In this document: in pieces, positions 17,049 through 24,888 of the stretch | Layout of the letters: every line of letters starts with the position of its first letter | Numbering within the stretch: position 1 is the first letter of the stretch | Origin: JAWVZB01 sp033722375 | GTDB taxonomy: Bacteria > Actinomycetota > Nitriliruptoria > Nitriliruptorales > Nitriliruptoraceae | Reading direction: 5' to 3' | Assembly (NCBI GenBank): GCA_033722375.1 | Contig: JAWVZB010000014.1 | Location: 1-39,221, forward strand | Length of the DNA stretch: 39,221 nt | Made by a program: the position numbers and the translations under genes | Notes under the pieces: model-generated | Databases searched by the model: none | What the model saw: the letters and a program-made list of their open reading frames with translations, nothing else | What the model was told of the DNA's origin: nothing

Positions 17049-17324
17049 TCAGTTGACCACGAACGAGCGCTTGGCCAGGCCCATCCAGAACCCGTCGATC
17101 GGCTGGTCGTCGGGTCCCTGTTCGGGGTCGGACATCCCCAGCGTGACGAACATCGGAGCGAAGTGCTCGATGGTCGGATGCGCGTACGGCATGCCAGGCG
17201 CACGATCGCGGAACGCGGCCAAGCTCTCCACGTCACCGGCCGTCAGGATCTCGTGGGTCCAGGCGTCGAACTCGCGTGACGAGCTGGGCATCCGGTCAAG
17301 GGACCGGACCAGCGGCGAGTCCAT
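17049..17324 (-). CDS. C-terminal fragment of a DODA-type extradiol dioxygenase
   Basis: The 91-residue product matches only the last third of LigB-fold 4,5-DOPA dioxygenases (E. coli YgiD). It retains SREFDAWTHEIL, the YAHPTIEHFAPMFVTLG block that contains one metal-site His of the family, and a final GFWMGLAKRSFVVN. The N-terminal two thirds with the other metal ligands are absent, and I find no trace of them upstream. Yet it has its own ATG with GGAGG 7 nt upstream and directly precedes the monooxygenase gene. It is either a translated remnant or a small regulatory or structural derivative. It is not expected to be an active dioxygenase alone. Confidence 0.7.
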   Translation of the reverse strand: MDSPLVRSLDRMPSSSREFDAWTHEILTAGDVESLAAFRDRAPGMPYAHPTIEHFAPMFVTLGMSDPEQGPDDQPIDGFWMGLAKRSFVVN

Positions 17325-17355
17325 GAGGTTGCCTCCGTTGGCGGTGGGAGAGGGG

Positions 17356-17369
17356 GGTGCGGCCGCACC
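17356..17369. repeat. 14-bp perfect palindrome
   Basis: GGTGCGGCCGCACC sits in the 74-bp gap between the NADP-reductase-like gene and the dioxygenase fragment. It could be an operator or an attenuating hairpin. Confidence 0.35.
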
Positions 17370-17398
17370 GCGGCGGGTACGGCCGCAGGTGGGGACGT

Positions 17399-18034
17399 TC
17401 AGGCGGCAGGACCGACGAGCTTCCAGCCGGACTGCCAGGGCAGGTCGCGCTGGGCGTTGCGAGCGATGTTGAGATAGGCCATGCCTTCCAGGTAGCGGGC
17501 GTGGCGGAGGCCGCCTACGTCGATCGTTCGATAGCCGGTGGCCTCCAGCAGGTCGGCCACGACCTCCTTCGCGCCGTCGTCATCGCCCGCGATGTAGCCG
17601 TCGAGCTGGACCCCGTCGACCTCAGGGTCGGCCTGGTTGCCGGCGAAGACGGTGTTGAAGGCCTTGACCACCCGAGCGGCGGGGGCGGCGGCCTGAACAC
17701 GTTGGGCGCCAGCCGGACCCTCGTCGGTGACGAGACCGGAGAGGTCGTCGGCCAACGGGTTGGTCGCGTCGATGACGATGGTGTCGGCGAGCTCGTTGGC
17801 GATGCTGTTCACCAGCTCCTCGGTGATGCTGAAGGGCACCGCGAGGGCGACCACGTCCGCGTCGCGGGCCGCGGCGGCGGTGTCGGTCGTGGTGATCGCA
17901 CCATCGACCTTGGCCGCGAGTGTGTCGAGCGCGTCCTGGTCGACGTCGGCGACGATCACGTCGTGGCCGGCCGCGGTGGCGGCGGCGGCGATGGAGGTCC
18001 CGACGTTGCCGGATCCGATGACTGCGTACTTCAT
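17399..18034 (-). CDS. NADPH-dependent F420 reductase-like protein
   Basis: This 211-residue Rossmann protein starts KYAVIGSGNVGTSIAAAATAAGHDV (NADP-binding GxGxxG). DADVVALAVPFSITEELV, IDATNPL and VKAFNTVFAGN follow, then a C-terminal GYRTIDVGGLRHARYLEGMAYLNI. This is the pattern of the F420H2:NADP oxidoreductase/YrrK-like superfamily. Such proteins either move hydride between F420 and NADP or are general NADP-binding reductases, so a true F420 role is not shown. It belongs to the leftward gene group headed by the SDR at 18139-18921. Confidence 0.85.
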   Translation of the reverse strand: MKYAVIGSGNVGTSIAAAATAAGHDVIVADVDQDALDTLAAKVDGAITTTDTAAAARDADVVALAVPFSITEELVNSIANELADTIVIDATNPLADDLSGLVTDEGPAGAQRVQAAAPAARVVKAFNTVFAGNQADPEVDGVQLDGYIAGDDDGAKEVVADLLEATGYRTIDVGGLRHARYLEGMAYLNIARNAQRDLPWQSGWKLVGPAA

Positions 18035-18084
18035 GATGTGCTCCTCTGGTGGTGGTTCGTTGATGGGGGTGATTGGGGGAGGTG

Positions 18085-18125
18085 GGGCGTCCAGCCGCGC
18101 GCTGTCGTGTGCGGGCCGGACGCCC
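18085..18125. terminator. Hairpin downstream of the SDR gene
   Basis: GGGCGTCC (18085-18092) and GGACGCCC (18118-18125) form an 8-bp stem with a 25-nt GC-rich loop 13 bp after the SDR stop. It may partly terminate or stabilise the leftward transcript before the next gene. Confidence 0.35.
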
Positions 18126-18138
18126 GGCGGGGGGCGGC

Positions 18139-18921
18139 TCAGTACTTGTAGGACTGGCCACCGTCGATGGTGATCACCGCCCCGTTGACGAACGGCGCCT
18201 CACCGGAGAGCAGGAACGCGACCAGGGCTGCGACTTCGCGGGGTTCGCCGAAGCGCTGCATCGGGTTGGCGGAGACGAACTCCTCACCGACCTGCTCCCA
18301 GTTGTCCTCGTCGATCTGCTTGAGCGAGTTCTCGACCATCGGCGTCATGATCGCGCCCGGTGCGATGGCGTTGATCGAGATCCCGAACTGGCCGTACTCG
18401 ATAGCCGAGTTGCGGGTAAGGCCGACCACGCCGTGCTTGGACGCGGCATAGCCGGACTGGTTGCCGACACCGCGGATGCCGCCGACCGAGGCGGTGTTGA
18501 CGATCGCGCCGTACCCCTGCGCGTGCATGACCTCGAGGACTGCCGCCATGCCGTGGAACACACCGTTGAGGTTGATCGACACGACCTTGTCGAACTCGTC
18601 GCTGCCGAAGTCCTCGGTGAGGTTCTGCGTGCCCTCGATGCCGGCGTTGTTGAAGAAGCCGTCGATCGAGCCGAACTCGGCCACGGCGGTCTCGACGTAG
18701 CCCCGGACCTGGGCCTCGTCAGCCACGTCAGCGACCTCGGTCAGGATCCGGCCGGCCGCGCCGGCCGATTCCAGGTCGTGCTTGGTCTGCTTCAGTCCCT
18801 GGTCGTCGATGTCGACCAGCAGCAGGTCGGCGCCCTCGCTGGCGAGTCGCTCCGCCGCGGCTCGCCCGAGGCCGGAGCCTCCGCCGGTGATGATCACTGC
18901 CTTGCCTTCGAAGCGGGTCAT
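18139..18921 (-). CDS. SDR family NAD(P)-dependent oxidoreductase
   Basis: This 260-residue classical short-chain dehydrogenase has ITGGGSGLGRAAAERLASEG for the cofactor, DI after strand 2 suggesting NAD preference, NNAGI, Ser in NTASVGGI, YAASK and a C-terminal GQSYKY. Substrate is unknown. ATG at 18921 with AAGGGA upstream was preferred to a start at 18954, which would lie inside the promoter/operator. It is the first gene of the group leading to the F420-reductase-like, dioxygenase-fragment and monooxygenase genes. Confidence 0.92.
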   Translation of the reverse strand: MTRFEGKAVIITGGGSGLGRAAAERLASEGADLLLVDIDDQGLKQTKHDLESAGAAGRILTEVADVADEAQVRGYVETAVAEFGSIDGFFNNAGIEGTQNLTEDFGSDEFDKVVSINLNGVFHGMAAVLEVMHAQGYGAIVNTASVGGIRGVGNQSGYAASKHGVVGLTRNSAIEYGQFGISINAIAPGAIMTPMVENSLKQIDEDNWEQVGEEFVSANPMQRFGEPREVAALVAFLLSGEAPFVNGAVITIDGGQSYKY

Positions 18922-18942
18922 GTCCCGTCCCTTCTTTTTTGG

Positions 18943-18982
18943 TTGATGCGTCAAGTATATATTGAAGCGTCAACTAATGCAA
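18943..18982 (-). promoter_or_regulatory. Sigma-70-type promoter with two tandem operator palindromes
   Basis: On the minus strand a -35 TTGCAT (18977-18982) and -10 TATACT (18954-18959) are 17 bp apart. Two copies of a near-palindrome, TTGATGCGTCAA (18943-18954) and TTGAAGCGTCAA (18962-18973), are centred 19 bp apart. One fills the -35/-10 spacer and the other covers the end of the -10 and the expected start site. This is the arrangement of a repressor site. No regulator gene is adjacent. Confidence 0.65.
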
Positions 18983-19325
18983 GTGCCTGCCCCCATCCCG
19001 AACGATCGCGGGCCGCCCCGCCGGCGACGACTCCGCAGAGCACCCCGACCCTCGCCGAGAAGCTCACCTCGCTGCCATGATCAGGTTCGTGCAAGCCTTT
19101 CGATGCGTGGTCTCCGGCGCTTTCGTCGCTGGCGGTTCTGCCTTCGCCGGAACGCAAGGAACGGATAAGGAGCGCGATATCGCCTCTTGGAGTCCTGGTC
19201 GCACCGTGGTGAGCATCAGCGCAACGGAAGAATGCATGTTCAAGAGAACCCTGCTCCTCGCCCTGACCGCTCGGCTGGGGGTGGGTGGCTCTCCGTCTCT
19301 CCCCCAGCCGCGCGAGGGCCCTCGT
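18983..19325. other. Gene-free region with a strong hairpin
   Basis: No convincing gene on either strand. GC content falls compared with its surroundings. A 10-bp perfect stem, CGGCTGGGGG (19272-19281) with CCCCCAGCCG (19301-19310), and a 12-bp palindrome CGAGGGCCCTCG (19313-19324) cluster at the right end. On the plus strand an ATG at 19236 opens MFKRTLLLALTARLGVGG, which looks like the start of a signal peptide, but it runs into the antisense of the next gene with no family resemblance. It may be a decayed gene. Confidence 0.4.
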
Positions 19326-19344
19326 GGAGAGCCAGTGGCTCTCC
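19326..19344 (-). terminator. Hairpin at the end of the four-gene operon
   Basis: GGAGAGCC-AGT-GGCTCTCC gives a perfect 8-bp stem with a 3-nt loop that begins inside the stop codon of the leftward SDR gene. A third copy of GGCTCTCC is at 19287-19294. There is no T tract, as is common for high-GC actinobacteria. Confidence 0.55.
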
Positions 19345-20102
19345 TACGACTCGTCCCCCAGCCGTCGCCGCATCATCCGTACGTAGAGGCTCGGAACCAG
19401 ACGATGGAGGAACCGCGCCACTTTGGACACGCGCCCCGGATGGGTCCTTGGCTGCCTTCGATCGACTGCCCGGACGATGTCGTCCGCGACCTGCTCGGCG
19501 GTGAGCAGCCTGCCGGCGACCGTCCGAGCAGTGCGACTGGAGTCGTTCACGTCCTCGGGGCTGGTTCTGAGGAACGTCGGGAACACCAGGGTGAGTCCGA
19601 TGCCGTCGCGCGCGAGCTCGTGGCGGATGGACTCGAACATCCCGGTGACCGCATGCTTGCTGGCGACGTAGGCGGGGCGTCCGGCGACCGGCGCGAACCC
19701 GGCCACACTCGAGATCACGACGAGATGCCCCGAGCTGGCTTCCAGTGTCGGCAAGGCGGATCGGGCCGTGTGGAGGGCGCCGTGGAAGTTCACGTCCATG
19801 ACGCGCCGGAACACCTCGTCCGAGGTCCCGCGGAAGCCGCCGATCGCGGTCACTCCGGCGTTGACGACCACGACGTCGATCCGTCCGAGCCGCTCGACCG
19901 TGTCGGCGATCACCCGCTCCATGTCCGCCGCCACGGTGACATCCCCGGGACCCCAGATCTCGACATCCAGTCCAGGTGGGGGTCGTTCGACGAGGTCGGT
20001 CCCCGCCGTGCGGGCTCCCGCCCGTGCGAAACGACGGAGCAGTGCGGAGCCGATCGCGCCGGCGGCGCCGGTGACCAGGACGACGCGGTCGTGATCAGCC
20101 AT
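19344..20102 (-). CDS. SDR family oxidoreductase
   Basis: This 252-residue short-chain dehydrogenase has VLVTGAAGAIGSALLRRFARAG for cofactor binding, VVNAGV, Ser in VISSVAGFAPVAG and YVASK, with a basic C-terminal tail (VSKVARFLHRLVPSLYVRMMRRRL) that may associate with membranes. The ATG at 20102 overlaps the epimerase stop by 8 bp. It is the last gene of a four-gene overlapping operon. Substrate is unknown. Confidence 0.9.
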   Translation of the reverse strand: MADHDRVVLVTGAAGAIGSALLRRFARAGARTAGTDLVERPPPGLDVEIWGPGDVTVAADMERVIADTVERLGRIDVVVVNAGVTAIGGFRGTSDEVFRRVMDVNFHGALHTARSALPTLEASSGHLVVISSVAGFAPVAGRPAYVASKHAVTGMFESIRHELARDGIGLTLVFPTFLRTSPEDVNDSSRTARTVAGRLLTAEQVADDIVRAVDRRQPRTHPGRVSKVARFLHRLVPSLYVRMMRRRLGDES

Positions 20103-21099
20103 CGATCGGCCTCCGTGCACGGGCTCCCTGGTAGCGCCCGTAGACCTCCCGGCTGGAGTAGGTCGGGATCCCCGGGAAGTCGGCCTTCAAGCGGCGGTTG
20201 TCGAGCACCGGCCGGTAGCGCAGGAAGTCCACCTGCTCCGGTCCGTACTGGGTGAGCCGCAGCCGTGACAGCAGAGCGAGCCCGCCCCGCAGCAACCCGA
20301 CCGGAAGTGGTACGAAGGGTTTGCCCTCCAGCGTTGCGATGTCCCGCAACGTCACGACGCCGTCTCCGGCGAGGTTGTAGATCCCCTCTGTCTGGGCGGT
20401 GACACCCCGCGCGATGACCTCGGCGACGTCGCGGTCCCAGATGAACACGAACGGAACCTCCACGCCTCGAAGACCGAGCACGACGGGCAGGGTGAACAGA
20501 TCGGTGATGAGGTTGTCGGTGGCGTCACCGAGCACGGTGCCGGGCCGGAGGACCAGTTGCGCGAGGGCGGGGTGTTGCCGCCGGTACCGCGCCGCCAGCG
20601 CTTCGACCTCGGCCTTGTGGCGGCTGTAGGCGAACGCAGCGCTTCCTGGCACGGGATCGTCCTCGGTGAGCAGCCGACCCTGGTTGCGAGGGTGGTAGCC
20701 GTAGGCAGCGCCGGACGAGGCGATCGTGATGTGGCGAACGCCGGTTGCGATGCAGGCGGCGAGGACCCGCTCGGCTCCTCCGACCTCGATGTCGTAGAGG
20801 GTGGCGTCGTCCATGTGCGGGGGTGGGTTCACGATCGCCGCGAGATGGACCACCGCATCGATCTCGTGATCGGCCAGTAGGCCACCGAGGTCGGCTATGC
20901 GGATGTCGCCCGTCTCGTAGTGCACGCCGTCGACGGGTCGCGCTGGGTCGGTCACGTCGAGGGAGACCAGTTCCGGGACACCCCGGTCAGCCAGCGCCTC
21001 GAGGGCGGGCGTGCCGAGGTACCCCGCGCCACCGGTGACCAGGACGGACGTGACGGGGGCCTCGTCCTCGTGGTCGCGGTCGCCTCCGCCAGCTCTCAC
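20095..21099 (-). CDS. NAD-dependent epimerase/dehydratase family protein
   Basis: This 334-residue extended SDR begins the fold at SVLVTGGAGYLGTPALEALADRG. AVVHLAAIVNPP, the catalytic Ser region TIASSGAAYGYHP, YSRHK (Tyr/Lys), and LRPGTVLGDATDN follow. The family covers nucleotide-sugar epimerases and many atypical reductases; the LRPG tract and lack of sugar-specific motifs leave the substrate open. GTG at 21099 overlaps the transporter stop (GTGA). The same frame runs open far upstream, but only as a shadow of the transporter. Confidence 0.9.
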   Translation of the reverse strand: MRAGGGDRDHEDEAPVTSVLVTGGAGYLGTPALEALADRGVPELVSLDVTDPARPVDGVHYETGDIRIADLGGLLADHEIDAVVHLAAIVNPPPHMDDATLYDIEVGGAERVLAACIATGVRHITIASSGAAYGYHPRNQGRLLTEDDPVPGSAAFAYSRHKAEVEALAARYRRQHPALAQLVLRPGTVLGDATDNLITDLFTLPVVLGLRGVEVPFVFIWDRDVAEVIARGVTAQTEGIYNLAGDGVVTLRDIATLEGKPFVPLPVGLLRGGLALLSRLRLTQYGPEQVDFLRYRPVLDNRRLKADFPGIPTYSSREVYGRYQGARARRPIDG

Positions 21100-22049
21100 G
21101 TCGGTGCTTCGTGGGGGACCGGTTCGGCGGGGCGGGCGTCCCAGAACTTCGCGAGCGTCATCCCCGAGATGATGTGCCAGATCCCCCACCAGGCGGCGAC
21201 CAGCGCCATCCCGCCCAGGCCGTCGAAGAACGAGAAGATCAGCGCGAGGGCGAGCGCCGAGTTCTGGATGCCGACCTCGACCGCGATCGCCCGGCGGTCG
21301 TATTCGGGCAGGCCGAACGCGACCGCGGCCCCGTACCCCGAGCCGAGCGCGATGGCGTTGTGCAGCAGGACGGCTACCGCGACGAGCCCGATGTAGTCGA
21401 GGAAGTTCTGGAAGTTCGCGGCGAAGGCTGCCGCGACGAACAGGACGAAGAACCCGATCGACGCGATGCGGATCGGTCGGTACAGCCGGTCGGCGAGCGC
21501 TGGCTTCCTCGCCTGGAGGGTGATCCCGGCCGCGACGGGCAGCGCCAGCAGGACCATGATCGTCAGGGTCAACTCGATCGGATCGAGGCTGATCTCGGTC
21601 AGCAGTGCCCGGGTGTCCGGCTGGAGCGAGCCCCAGAAGGAGAAGTTGAGCGGCGTCATGACGGTCGCGAGCAGCGTCGATGCGGCCGTCATCCCGATCG
21701 ACAGCATCGTGTTGCCCTTGGCGATGTGGGTGATGAAGTTGGAGATGTTGCCGCCAGGGGAGGAGCCGACCAGGATCATCCCGAGCGCGATCGATGGGGC
21801 GGGGTCGAGCACCAGGGTCAGCACGTACGTCAGTGCCGGCAGGGCGAGGAACTGCGCGCCGAGCCCGATCAACGGCCCCCTCGGGTCGCGGATCACCCGT
21901 CGCAGGTCGGCGATGCGCACATCGAGGGCGATGCCGAACATGATGAACCCCAGGATCACGTTCAGAAGCAGGATCGTGCTCGTGTTGAAGTTCAGGGTCA
22001 GCTGGTCCACCGGCGCGGCGGCACCCAGCAGCGCGGGGAGCTCGTTCAT
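21096..22049 (-). CDS. Bile acid:sodium symporter (BASS) family transporter
   Basis: This 317-residue membrane protein has about nine to ten hydrophobic helices. Family marks are FGIALDVRIADLRRVIRDPR, the LVGSSPGGNISNFITHIAKGN crossover helix and the second crossover EVGIQNSALALALIFSFF. BASS proteins take up organic anions, including bile acids and keto acids, with sodium. ATG at 22049 overlaps the TPP-enzyme stop (ATGA). Coupling to a decarboxylase-type enzyme suggests uptake of its substrate or a related acid. Confidence 0.93.
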   Translation of the reverse strand: MNELPALLGAAAPVDQLTLNFNTSTILLLNVILGFIMFGIALDVRIADLRRVIRDPRGPLIGLGAQFLALPALTYVLTLVLDPAPSIALGMILVGSSPGGNISNFITHIAKGNTMLSIGMTAASTLLATVMTPLNFSFWGSLQPDTRALLTEISLDPIELTLTIMVLLALPVAAGITLQARKPALADRLYRPIRIASIGFFVLFVAAAFAANFQNFLDYIGLVAVAVLLHNAIALGSGYGAAVAFGLPEYDRRAIAVEVGIQNSALALALIFSFFDGLGGMALVAAWWGIWHIISGMTLAKFWDARPAEPVPHEAPT

Positions 22050-23818
22050 CCCCCCGGCTCCTGGTGCATCTTCTTGAAGGTGCGCAGGGCCGGAGCCCAC
22101 AGGTGCTGGTTCCGATCGACGTCCACGTGGATGACGGCGGGGCGCCCCGACCCGTGTGCACGCTCGAGGGCGGGAGCCAGGTCGGCGGGGCGTGAGACGC
22201 GGTCACCGTGGGCGCCCATGGCTCGCGCCAGCGCGTCGTACTCGATCTCGTGGAAATCGGTGTAGATGGTCTCGTCCTCGCGCAGGCCCTGGTCGAAGAG
22301 GAGCTTCTTGGCCACGGTCTTGAGCGGCTTCGCGGCGATCTGTTGCGACATCTTGACCATGCCCCAGGCGCGGTCTGCGAGCACGAGATAGATCACCGGC
22401 AGGTCGTGCCGCACCGCGGTCTCGACCTCCTGAGGGTGCATCCCGAAGGCGCCGTCGCCGATGATGCAGCAGACCGTCCGGTCGGGCGCCGCGACACGGG
22501 CTCCGAGTGCCTGGCTCACGCCCGCCCCGAGCATCCCGAACTTGAAGGTCGAGACGATCGAGCGGGGGGTGCGGGCCTCGTGGAAGAAGTTCGCCCAGAC
22601 CGTGGTGTTGCCACCGTCGAACACCCAGACCGTGTCGTCGGGCAGCACCTCCTGCGCGGTGGCCGGGACGCGAGCCGGGTGGAGCGGCTCACGATCGTCC
22701 TCCAGGGCTCGGTCGAGCTTGCGGCGCTCCTCGCGTCGGGAGGCCGAGTACTCCTCGAGTCGACTGCGGCGGGAGGAGAGCAGCTGGTCGTTCTGCCGGC
22801 CATCGAGGGCGTCGAGCAGCTGGCCCAGTGCCAGCTTGGCGTCAGCCAACACGGCGACGTCGGTTGGCTTGTTGCGCCCCATCGCCGCGTCGTCGACGTC
22901 GACCTGGATGTGCTTCTGGTGGTCAGGCGAGGCCCAGTTCGGTGGTTTCCCCCACCAGTCGGTCTCGCCGATCCGGGAGCCGACGGTGAGCACGACGTCG
23001 GCGTCGTTGCGCACGCGGTCCACCAGGTCCACAGCGGTCATCGGGATGGCGTGCGGTGAGGTCTCAGGCACGGCGCCCCGCGCTGCCCAGCTCGTGGTCA
23101 CCGGTGCCTCGAGCTGCTCGGCGAGTCGCCGCAGCTCCTCCTCGGCACCTGCGTGGTAGACGCCGTACCCCGCGTGGATCAGGGGTTGCGCGGCGTCGGC
23201 GAGCAGACCCGCGGCCTCCTCGATCACCCTCGGGTCCGGCGACAGGTTCGTGGTGCGTCGGTAGCGGTGTGGCGGCCGGATCTGGGTCTCGTCGATGGGG
23301 CCATCCCCGTTGAGGACGTCCTCCCCGATGTCGAGATGAACGACCCCGGGTCGCCCACTCCACGACTCCCGAAGGGCTCGGCGGAGGAGTTCGGGGACAC
23401 GGTCACGGGTCGGCGCATGTCCCGACCACTTCGTCATGGGGCCCGACACGCCGACCTGGTCGAAGTACTGGAAGGTGCCGCCCCGATCGGGATAGCTGAT
23501 GCCGGCGCGCCGGCTCGAGGTGATGAGCAGCACCCGGTTGCCCTCGCCGTTCTCGACCGCGACGCCGGGCAGGATGTTCGCGACACCCGGGCCGTTGCTC
23601 GCGATGCAGACGCCCAGCCTGCCGGTCAGCCGCGCGTAGGTTCCCGCCATGTGGGCTGCGGAGGTCTCGTGGCGGGGCGAGATGAGGTCGATGCCGTGTT
23701 CGGGCAGACGCGAGTACAGCCCGAAGTAGGTGCCGTCGACGATGCCGAACACCTTCTCGACGCCTTCGGCAGCCAGCATGCGGGCGACGATCTCGCCACC
23801 GGGACCCTTGCTTGCCAT
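22046..23818 (-). CDS. Thiamine pyrophosphate-dependent enzyme (acetolactate synthase-like)
   Basis: This 590-residue enzyme has the three-domain TPP fold. The PYR domain carries the activating Glu in SPRHETSAAHMAGTYARLTG and SNGPGVANILPGV. The middle domain contains LIHAGYGVYHAGA and DVVLTVGSRIGETDWW. The PP domain has STFKFGMLGAGVSQALGA and GDGAFGMHPQEVETAVRHDLPVIYLVLADRAWGM, which is the TPP/Mg site. It resembles acetolactate synthase large subunits and 2-oxoacid decarboxylases, but no regulatory subunit gene (ilvN) follows, so a catabolic carboligase/decarboxylase is likelier. ATG at 23818 has GGAGGAG 3-4 nt upstream. It is the first gene of the operon. Confidence 0.9.
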   Translation of the reverse strand: MASKGPGGEIVARMLAAEGVEKVFGIVDGTYFGLYSRLPEHGIDLISPRHETSAAHMAGTYARLTGRLGVCIASNGPGVANILPGVAVENGEGNRVLLITSSRRAGISYPDRGGTFQYFDQVGVSGPMTKWSGHAPTRDRVPELLRRALRESWSGRPGVVHLDIGEDVLNGDGPIDETQIRPPHRYRRTTNLSPDPRVIEEAAGLLADAAQPLIHAGYGVYHAGAEEELRRLAEQLEAPVTTSWAARGAVPETSPHAIPMTAVDLVDRVRNDADVVLTVGSRIGETDWWGKPPNWASPDHQKHIQVDVDDAAMGRNKPTDVAVLADAKLALGQLLDALDGRQNDQLLSSRRSRLEEYSASRREERRKLDRALEDDREPLHPARVPATAQEVLPDDTVWVFDGGNTTVWANFFHEARTPRSIVSTFKFGMLGAGVSQALGARVAAPDRTVCCIIGDGAFGMHPQEVETAVRHDLPVIYLVLADRAWGMVKMSQQIAAKPLKTVAKKLLFDQGLREDETIYTDFHEIEYDALARAMGAHGDRVSRPADLAPALERAHGSGRPAVIHVDVDRNQHLWAPALRTFKKMHQEPGG

Positions 23819-24117
23819 GCTTCTCCTCCCACGTGTGCCCGTCCACCCTCGGAGCACCCGGTGAGGCGCACCGTAGATGAGCTCGGTGCCCCTCGGGCTC
23901 CGGGTCTCAGGAGGCTCCCTCCTCGACCGATCGCAGGCGCCACACGGTGTCCTGCGCGGAAGGGTGAGGGAGTCGTGCGTCGGGCCACTCGACGTCGACC
24001 GCGAGCCCCCGTTGGTGGTCCTGTCGACAGCAGGAGCTCGGTTCGGTCCCGCAACTCCGTACCTGTCCATCTCGCGGCCCTAACCTCTGGCGAGAGAACC
24101 GAGGAGGGAAGGTCGCG
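23819..24117. promoter_or_regulatory. Divergent intergenic region
   Basis: These 299 bp hold promoters for the leftward TPP operon and the rightward membrane protein/LemA pair. On the plus strand TAACCT (24081-24086) fits an actinobacterial -10 (TAnnnT), 31 bp before the ATG, with GAGGAGG as ribosome binding site. A short hairpin GGAGG-CTC-CCTCC lies near 23911-23923. No gene is seen. Confidence 0.45.
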
Positions 24118-24888
24118 ATGGAGGTGCTGTTCCTCGTCCTCGGGGCCGTCGTCGCGGCCGGGGTCTTCTTCTACAACCACTGGCGGAAGCAGAAACTCGA
24201 CGAGGCCTGGCGCACCATGCTCAAGCGTGACGGGCTGACCGCTACCTACACCCCATGCGGTCGCAGCTCGGTCGAGCTGATCCTGTTCCGGGCCTTGCCG
24301 CAGGGGGACCGCAACTACGGCGTGGAGCACGCCGCGACGGGACCGGTCGAGATCAGTCTCGGGGAGCAGCGGGTCACCGCCGAGTGTGCTGCGTTCGTGT
24401 GGTGGTGGGAGGTTCGCCAACAGAGCACCGACGCGAAGGGACACACCAGCACGCGGTACGCGAAGCGCACGGAGGTGGTCGGCATGCTCCAGGTGCCTTA
24501 CCAGCTCCCATCGGTGTCGATCGCCCCCGAGAGCCTGCTCGCGAAGCTCGGTATCGGCGGTCGCGGGGACTTCCAGGTCGAGTCGGAACGGTTCAACTCG
24601 CGGTTCGACGTGCGGGTGTCGGAGCCGGAGCTCGGTATCCGGCTGCTCGACCCGTCGTTCCAGCGGTTCCTGCTCGAGATGTTCGACGGGCGTCAGATCG
24701 AGCTCGCCTTCGACTCGATCCTCGTAGCCGGCGACCCGGCGGGCGAGGACGCGAGCCTGTTCGGCGAGGTCAAGGAGCTGCCCGGAGCCCGTCGCGACGT
24801 CCAGCTCGTCGCATCACGTATCCCGGCGTCGTTCTGGCGGGCCCTGCGACACGACGGCCGTGACGCCGGCGGCGAGACCGACCGATGA
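24118..24888 (+). CDS. Membrane-anchored hypothetical protein upstream of LemA
   Basis: This 256-residue protein is of a family I do not recognise. An N-terminal transmembrane helix (residues 2-19, EVLFLVLGAVVAAGVFFYN) is followed by a basic junction (HWRKQKLDEAW) and a large soluble domain with many beta-like stretches (FVWWWEVRQQ, RTEVVGMLQVPYQLPSVSIAP, RFNSRFDVRVSEPELGIRLLDP, RQIELAFDSILVAG). The RFNSRFDV...LLDPSFQRFLLE pattern recalls DUF3137-like proteins, which also neighbour lemA in other bacteria. It is coupled to lemA by an ATGA overlap, so the two probably form a complex. Confidence 0.72.
   Translation: MEVLFLVLGAVVAAGVFFYNHWRKQKLDEAWRTMLKRDGLTATYTPCGRSSVELILFRALPQGDRNYGVEHAATGPVEISLGEQRVTAECAAFVWWWEVRQQSTDAKGHTSTRYAKRTEVVGMLQVPYQLPSVSIAPESLLAKLGIGGRGDFQVESERFNSRFDVRVSEPELGIRLLDPSFQRFLLEMFDGRQIELAFDSILVAGDPAGEDASLFGEVKELPGARRDVQLVASRIPASFWRALRHDGRDAGGETDR

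Noticed and set aside
21100..22206. Extension of the epimerase frame to about 700 codons
   Set aside because: The upstream part is low-complexity Arg/Ala/Pro antisense-like reading of the transporter frame; the GTGA junction at 21096-21099 gives the real start.
22046..23818. Loss of the TPP/Mg motif NN in the TPP enzyme (LADRAW)
   Set aside because: The Asp can take the metal-ligand place and NDRAW-type variants are common in this family, so it is not evidence of inactivity.
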